From contig NZ_CAUI01000015.1 of NCBI RefSeq assembly GCF_000350165.1, forward strand, positions 253,313 to 317,312: a DNA stretch of 64,000 bases, in the 5' to 3' direction. Shown piece after piece: positions 60,984 to 64,000 of the stretch. Source of the DNA: Halanaerobium saccharolyticum subsp. saccharolyticum DSM 6643. Its GTDB lineage: Bacteria; Bacillota; Halanaerobiia; Halanaerobiales; Halanaerobiaceae. The translations under genes were made by a program, and so were the position numbers. Within the stretch, counting starts at the first letter, position 1. The number at the start of each line of letters is the position of its first letter. Under the pieces are notes generated by a model. The model made no database searches. It saw only the letters and a program-made list of their open reading frames with translations, and had not been told where the DNA came from.

Positions 60984-61059
60984 TGGTGAGCCATGGAGGA
61001 TTCGAACCTCCGACAACCTGATTAAAAGTCAGGTGCTCTGCCAACTGAGCTAATGGCCC
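60984..61059 (-). tRNA. tRNA-Lys (anticodon TTT)
   Basis: Acceptor GGGCCAT/ATGGCTC (one G-T), anticodon loop CTTTTAA, encoded CCA; first gene of its cluster. Confidence 0.95.
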
Positions 61060-61080
61060 ATTTCTCTTGCGACGCTTTTT

Positions 61081-61109
61081 ATAATATCAACAATACAATG
61101 AGTTGTCAA
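61081..61109 (-). promoter_or_regulatory. promoter of the Lys-fMet-Phe tRNA cluster
   Basis: On the minus strand TTGACA (61104-61109) and TATTAT (61081-61086), 17-bp spacing. Confidence 0.82.
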
Positions 61110-61164
61110 GAAAAAAGTGAAAATAATTTAAAAATATTACTTAAATCTAAAAAATGACGATAAA

Positions 61165-61191
61165 AGACAGACAACTTTACGCTGTCTGTCT
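61165..61191 (-). terminator. terminator after the LysM/M23 gene
   Basis: AGACAGACA and TGTCTGTCT form a 9-bp stem on the minus strand, followed by TTTTATC. Confidence 0.78.
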
Positions 61192-61205
61192 AATAATCCA
61201 AAACA

Positions 61206-62483
61206 TTATGGTAAATAATTTTTAGGGTTAAGTGGTTTTTCATTTTGTAAAACTCCAAAATGAAGATGAGGACCTGTACTTAAACCAGTATTTCCGGATA
61301 AAGCAACCTGTTGGCCCTTATTAACCATAGATCCCTTAGCTACACTAACTTTAGAGTTGTGAGCATAAAGTGTTTCTACACCTCGACCATGATCAATAAT
61401 AACTGTATATCCAAAACCATTCATCCAACCACTATGTACAACTTCTCCTCCTGCTGCTGCTTTAACTGGAGTTCGAGAAGGAACAGCAATATCTAAACCA
61501 TTATGGAATAATCTTGTTTTTTTAATCGGATGAGTTCTCCAACCAAAATTAGAAGTAATCCGACCATTAACAGGCCAAATTAAAGAATTTCTAGCTAGAT
61601 TAAATGGCCCACGTTGATAATCAGTAATAATTAACTCTTCACCAGCAACAATTCTGTCTCCATTCAAGTTATTAGCCCGCCGAATTGTATCTACATCAGT
61701 ACCATACATTCGAGCAATAGTACTTAAAGCATCACCACGCCGAATTTTATGTACAATTTTATCAGCAGTAGTTGACTGCTTTTGTGAATTCTTAGCTTCT
61801 TTTTTAACATTTTTATTTGAAGCTTTTGAGTCAATAATTGGGAGCACTAGTTCCTGTCCAGCTTTAATAAAATCTGAACTGAGATTATTTGCATTCATTA
61901 TCTCTTCAACAGGTAAGTTTCTACGCGCTGCAATTGCTGATAAAGTATCTCCCTTACGAACTGTATAATATACTTTAACATTTTCTGCTTCATTATTGGC
62001 AGAATTAACTGTGCTTTGATTTTGAGTATCAGCTTTAACTACTTTATCTCGTGGAATTTTCAAGTCCTGACCCGGTTTAATTCTGGCAGAACTCATATTA
62101 TTGAATTTCATAATCTTTTTTACACTAGAATTTCTTGACCTAGCAATTCCTGACAGAGTATCTCCATTATCCACCACATATAATTCATAAGATACTTTCT
62201 CAGAAATCATTTTCTTCAATAACTGACGGGTATTATCACCAGCAATTCCATCAACACTAAGATTTTGGCTCTTTTGAAAATTTTTCACTGAATTTTCAGT
62301 ACCCTTCCCAAAAATGCCATCCGGTGATACATTATATCCCAAAATTTTTAAATATTTTTGAATTTCCATTACATCTCTTCCACGATCATTCAATTTAACC
62401 TGAAAAGCTGAGGCTGTAATAGTTATTGACAAAAGAAAAACTAATAAAATTATTAGTGTAGTTAAATAGTTATTTTTTTCCAT
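61206..62483 (-). CDS. exported LysM/M23 peptidoglycan endopeptidase
   Basis: 425-aa cell-envelope protein with a signal peptide (1-27). Domains in order: PG_binding_1 (about 32-90), three LysM modules (about 103-147, 171-215, 242-286; each starts with a GDTLS- or GDALS-type turn), and an M23 LytM-type metalloendopeptidase (about 315-425). The zinc and catalytic motifs are HNGLDIAVP, TLYAHNSK and GPHLHFGV, all complete. It probably cleaves crosslinks or activates other hydrolases during wall growth or division. Confidence 0.92.
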   Translation of the reverse strand: MEKNNYLTTLIILLVFLLSITITASAFQVKLNDRGRDVMEIQKYLKILGYNVSPDGIFGKGTENSVKNFQKSQNLSVDGIAGDNTRQLLKKMISEKVSYELYVVDNGDTLSGIARSRNSSVKKIMKFNNMSSARIKPGQDLKIPRDKVVKADTQNQSTVNSANNEAENVKVYYTVRKGDTLSAIAARRNLPVEEIMNANNLSSDFIKAGQELVLPIIDSKASNKNVKKEAKNSQKQSTTADKIVHKIRRGDALSTIARMYGTDVDTIRRANNLNGDRIVAGEELIITDYQRGPFNLARNSLIWPVNGRITSNFGWRTHPIKKTRLFHNGLDIAVPSRTPVKAAAGGEVVHSGWMNGFGYTVIIDHGRGVETLYAHNSKVSVAKGSMVNKGQQVALSGNTGLSTGPHLHFGVLQNEKPLNPKNYLP

Positions 62484-62535
62484 ATCTCCCCTCCTTTCTC
62501 CATTATATTCTATTATATATAATTCTATATAAAAG

Positions 62536-63021
62536 TTAAATTTCCTTTTTATATTTTCCTTTTTTGTTTAAATTTATAAAATTATTCTGTCTAAGGGCCT
62601 CATATATAATTATAGAAACTGAATTAGAAAGATTTAATGACCTTAATTTATCCTTCATTGGAATTCTAATACAACGATTTAAATTTGCTTCCAACAAATC
62701 TTCTGGTAATCCTGCTGTTTCTTTACCAAATAAAAAATAATCATTTTCCTGATATTCAAAATCAGAATAAGCAGCTGCGGCTTTGGTAGTTGCATAAAAA
62801 AAGCGTCCTCCCTGATTCACTTTAAAAAAATGATCTAAATTATCATAATAACTTATATCTAATTTATTCCAGTAATCAAGACCTGCTCTTTTTAAATATT
62901 TGTCTGAAGTTGAAAAGCCTAAGGGTTTAACTAAATGAAGTTTAGAATCCGTTACAGCACAGGTTCTAGCTATATTACCAGTATTTTGTGGAATTTCTGG
63001 TTCAACAAGTACTATATTCAA
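62536..63021 (-). CDS. trmL: tRNA (cytidine/uridine-34 2'-O)-methyltransferase TrmL
   Basis: A 161-aa SPOUT enzyme acting on the wobble base of tRNA-Leu. The motifs NIVLVEPEIPQNTGNIARTC, FLFGKETAGLPEDLL and IRIPMKDKLRSLNLSNSVSII are complete and the short, single-domain length fits TrmL. The start is TTG, about 9 nt after AGGAGG. E. coli TrmL targets the Leu CAA and TAA isoacceptors; two tRNA-Leu(TAA) genes are in this window. Confidence 0.92.
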   Translation of the reverse strand: MNIVLVEPEIPQNTGNIARTCAVTDSKLHLVKPLGFSTSDKYLKRAGLDYWNKLDISYYDNLDHFFKVNQGGRFFYATTKAAAAYSDFEYQENDYFLFGKETAGLPEDLLEANLNRCIRIPMKDKLRSLNLSNSVSIIIYEALRQNNFINLNKKGKYKKEI

Positions 63022-63086
63022 TATATTGTTCCTCCTTGGGGCAAGCCCACTTTAGTTCAAAATTATTATCAGCTATATCTTTTTGA

Positions 63087-63845
63087 CTAAATATTTATTA
63101 CTAATCCATCATAGGCTGGACTTAAATGGTCTGGTAGATAATCATCCAATTTTTGATGATCTAATCTATGAGAAATATGAGTTAAATATCCATGTTTTAA
63201 GTCTAATTTATTAACTAATTCAACAGCCTGGTCTACAGACATATGAGTGGGATGTTCTTCAAAACGAAGTGCATCAACAGCGGCATATTCAATCCCCTCC
63301 AAAAGTTCTAAGGAACTTTCAGGTATTTTACTACAATCTGTTAAATAAGCAAAATTATTAATTCTATAAGCTAAAATTTGATTATCACCGTGATAAATTG
63401 GAACCGACTTAACCTTTAGATCTCTAAAAGTTAATTCTTTTTCTATTTCCTTTAGTATAACCTGAGGTACTCCTCCACCTGGATTTTTATCTGAAAAAAT
63501 ATAGGGGAAAACTCTTTTAATAGCTTTTAGAGTTTTTGTATCTCCATAAACTGGCATTTCTTTACCTTGAAACCAGTTTAAAGCTCTTATATCATCAAAA
63601 CCCATAATATGATCTGCATGGGCATGAGTCATCAAAACCGAATCTACATTTTTTATATTATTATTAATCAATTCCAATCTCATCTCAGGCGGAGTATCTA
63701 TCAATAAATTATATTCTTTGCTTTTAATATGAATTGATGTCCGCATTCTTTTATTTTTTGGATTGCTAGATTGACAAATCTCGCAATCACAGGCAATAAC
63801 AGGTACCCCATGAGAGGTTCCTGTTCCTAAAAATGTTATCTGCAA
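63087..63845 (-). CDS. metallo-beta-lactamase-fold phosphodiesterase, PhnP-like
   Basis: 252 aa from TTG 63845 (AGGAG 8 nt upstream; ATG 63863 precedes that site). The MBL motif THAHADHIMGFDD (about 75-87) and later metal ligands (DCSK and THISH) are complete. An N-terminal Cys pair (CDCEIC) follows GTGTSHGVPVIAC, as in PhnP, which hydrolyses cyclic phosphoribosyl phosphate. No phn lyase genes are nearby, so the substrate is uncertain. Confidence 0.82.
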   Translation of the reverse strand: MQITFLGTGTSHGVPVIACDCEICQSSNPKNKRMRTSIHIKSKEYNLLIDTPPEMRLELINNNIKNVDSVLMTHAHADHIMGFDDIRALNWFQGKEMPVYGDTKTLKAIKRVFPYIFSDKNPGGGVPQVILKEIEKELTFRDLKVKSVPIYHGDNQILAYRINNFAYLTDCSKIPESSLELLEGIEYAAVDALRFEEHPTHMSVDQAVELVNKLDLKHGYLTHISHRLDHQKLDDYLPDHLSPAYDGLVINI

Positions 63846-63899
63846 AAAAACATCTCCTCTCATAAAAATTTTATCTCAATTTTGGGGTGTTTGTCAAAC

Positions 63900-64000
63900 T
63901 TATTCTGCTAACTGTTCTTGTTTTATTAAAGCCTTACTCCTTAGGAAGTTAGCAAGTTTTTTATAAACTAAAACAGTAATCACAGAATTAATAACTGCCT
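63900..64000 (-). CDS. C-terminal end of a membrane protein gene (5' part outside window)
   Basis: Thirty-two codons before the TAA at 63900-63902 read AVINSVITVLVYKKLANFLR then a charged tail. The hydrophobic helix followed by a Lys-rich end resembles the C-terminus of ECF-transporter S components or similar small membrane proteins, but this is too little to name it. Confidence 0.45.
   Translation of the reverse strand, partial: AVINSVITVLVYKKLANFLRSKALIKQEQLAE

Noticed and set aside
60835..61053. 72-codon plus-strand frame over tRNA-Phe, fMet and Lys
   Set aside because: Again an antisense reading of three tRNA genes.
1..64000. CRISPR arrays, prophage genes or a complete insertion sequence
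   Set aside because: No regularly spaced direct repeats, phage structural genes or full transposase frame were seen; only one IS3 fragment.

Overview
The window is AT-rich and has the gene order of a low-GC Firmicute: alaS-ireB-ruvX-yrzB-mltG-trmR-trhP, infC-rpmI-rplT-rRNA methyltransferase-pheST-zapA-cvpA-polX-mutS2, T-box-controlled pheS and thrS, and an L20-type leader. It also carries a complete two-partner secretion pair, which needs an outer membrane. The best fit is a diderm Firmicute such as Halanaerobiales (Halanaerobium-like). That assignment is inference, because the window has no rRNA.

Layout. Bases 1-3434 hold the 5' part of aroE, a Crp/Fnr regulator, a Fur-family regulator, an AbrB-type regulator and a SleB-like cell-wall hydrolase. 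Bases 3691-10864 are a Bacillus-like housekeeping block for tRNA wobble-uridine modification, MltG, RuvX, IreB and AlaS. Then come tyrS and a divergent class A PBP (11117-14931). A long minus-strand block (15045-29020) runs in transcription order as thrS; a racemase; infC-rpmI-rplT; an RNA methyltransferase; pheST; zapA; cvpA; polX; mutS2. An eight-gene tRNA cluster (29450-30374), an LCP-family gene and a plus-strand tRNA-Leu follow.

Bases 31736-47806 look like an accessory island. A 12.9-kb tpsA-type adhesin gene (4311 aa, LktA/FHA-like) overlaps a tpsB transporter gene. They are bordered by decayed DNA: a glyoxalase I pseudogene and an unidentified broken frame on one side, and a frameshifted IS3-type transposase fragment on the other.

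Bases 47807-58786 hold an Fbp/Afu-type ABC importer, a YibE/F membrane protein, an exported alkaline phosphatase, and a three-gene sensing set: a PhnD-like binding protein, an NtrB-like kinase and an NtrC-like sigma-54 activator. A near-consensus sigma-54 promoter lies upstream of the phosphatase and a weaker candidate upstream of the importer. I propose one regulon in which an extracytoplasmic ligand, perhaps an organophosphate or phosphonate, controls scavenging. The last part holds a cyclophilin, an orphan TrpX-like binding protein, three tRNAs (including an initiator tRNA with an unusual anticodon stem), a LysM/M23 endopeptidase, TrmL, a PhnP-like MBL hydrolase and the end of a membrane protein gene.

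Many genes start at TTG, and one (infC) appears to start at ATC. Starts were chosen by Shine-Dalgarno spacing. Promoters are mostly clear TTGACA/TATAAT types with 16-18 bp spacing.
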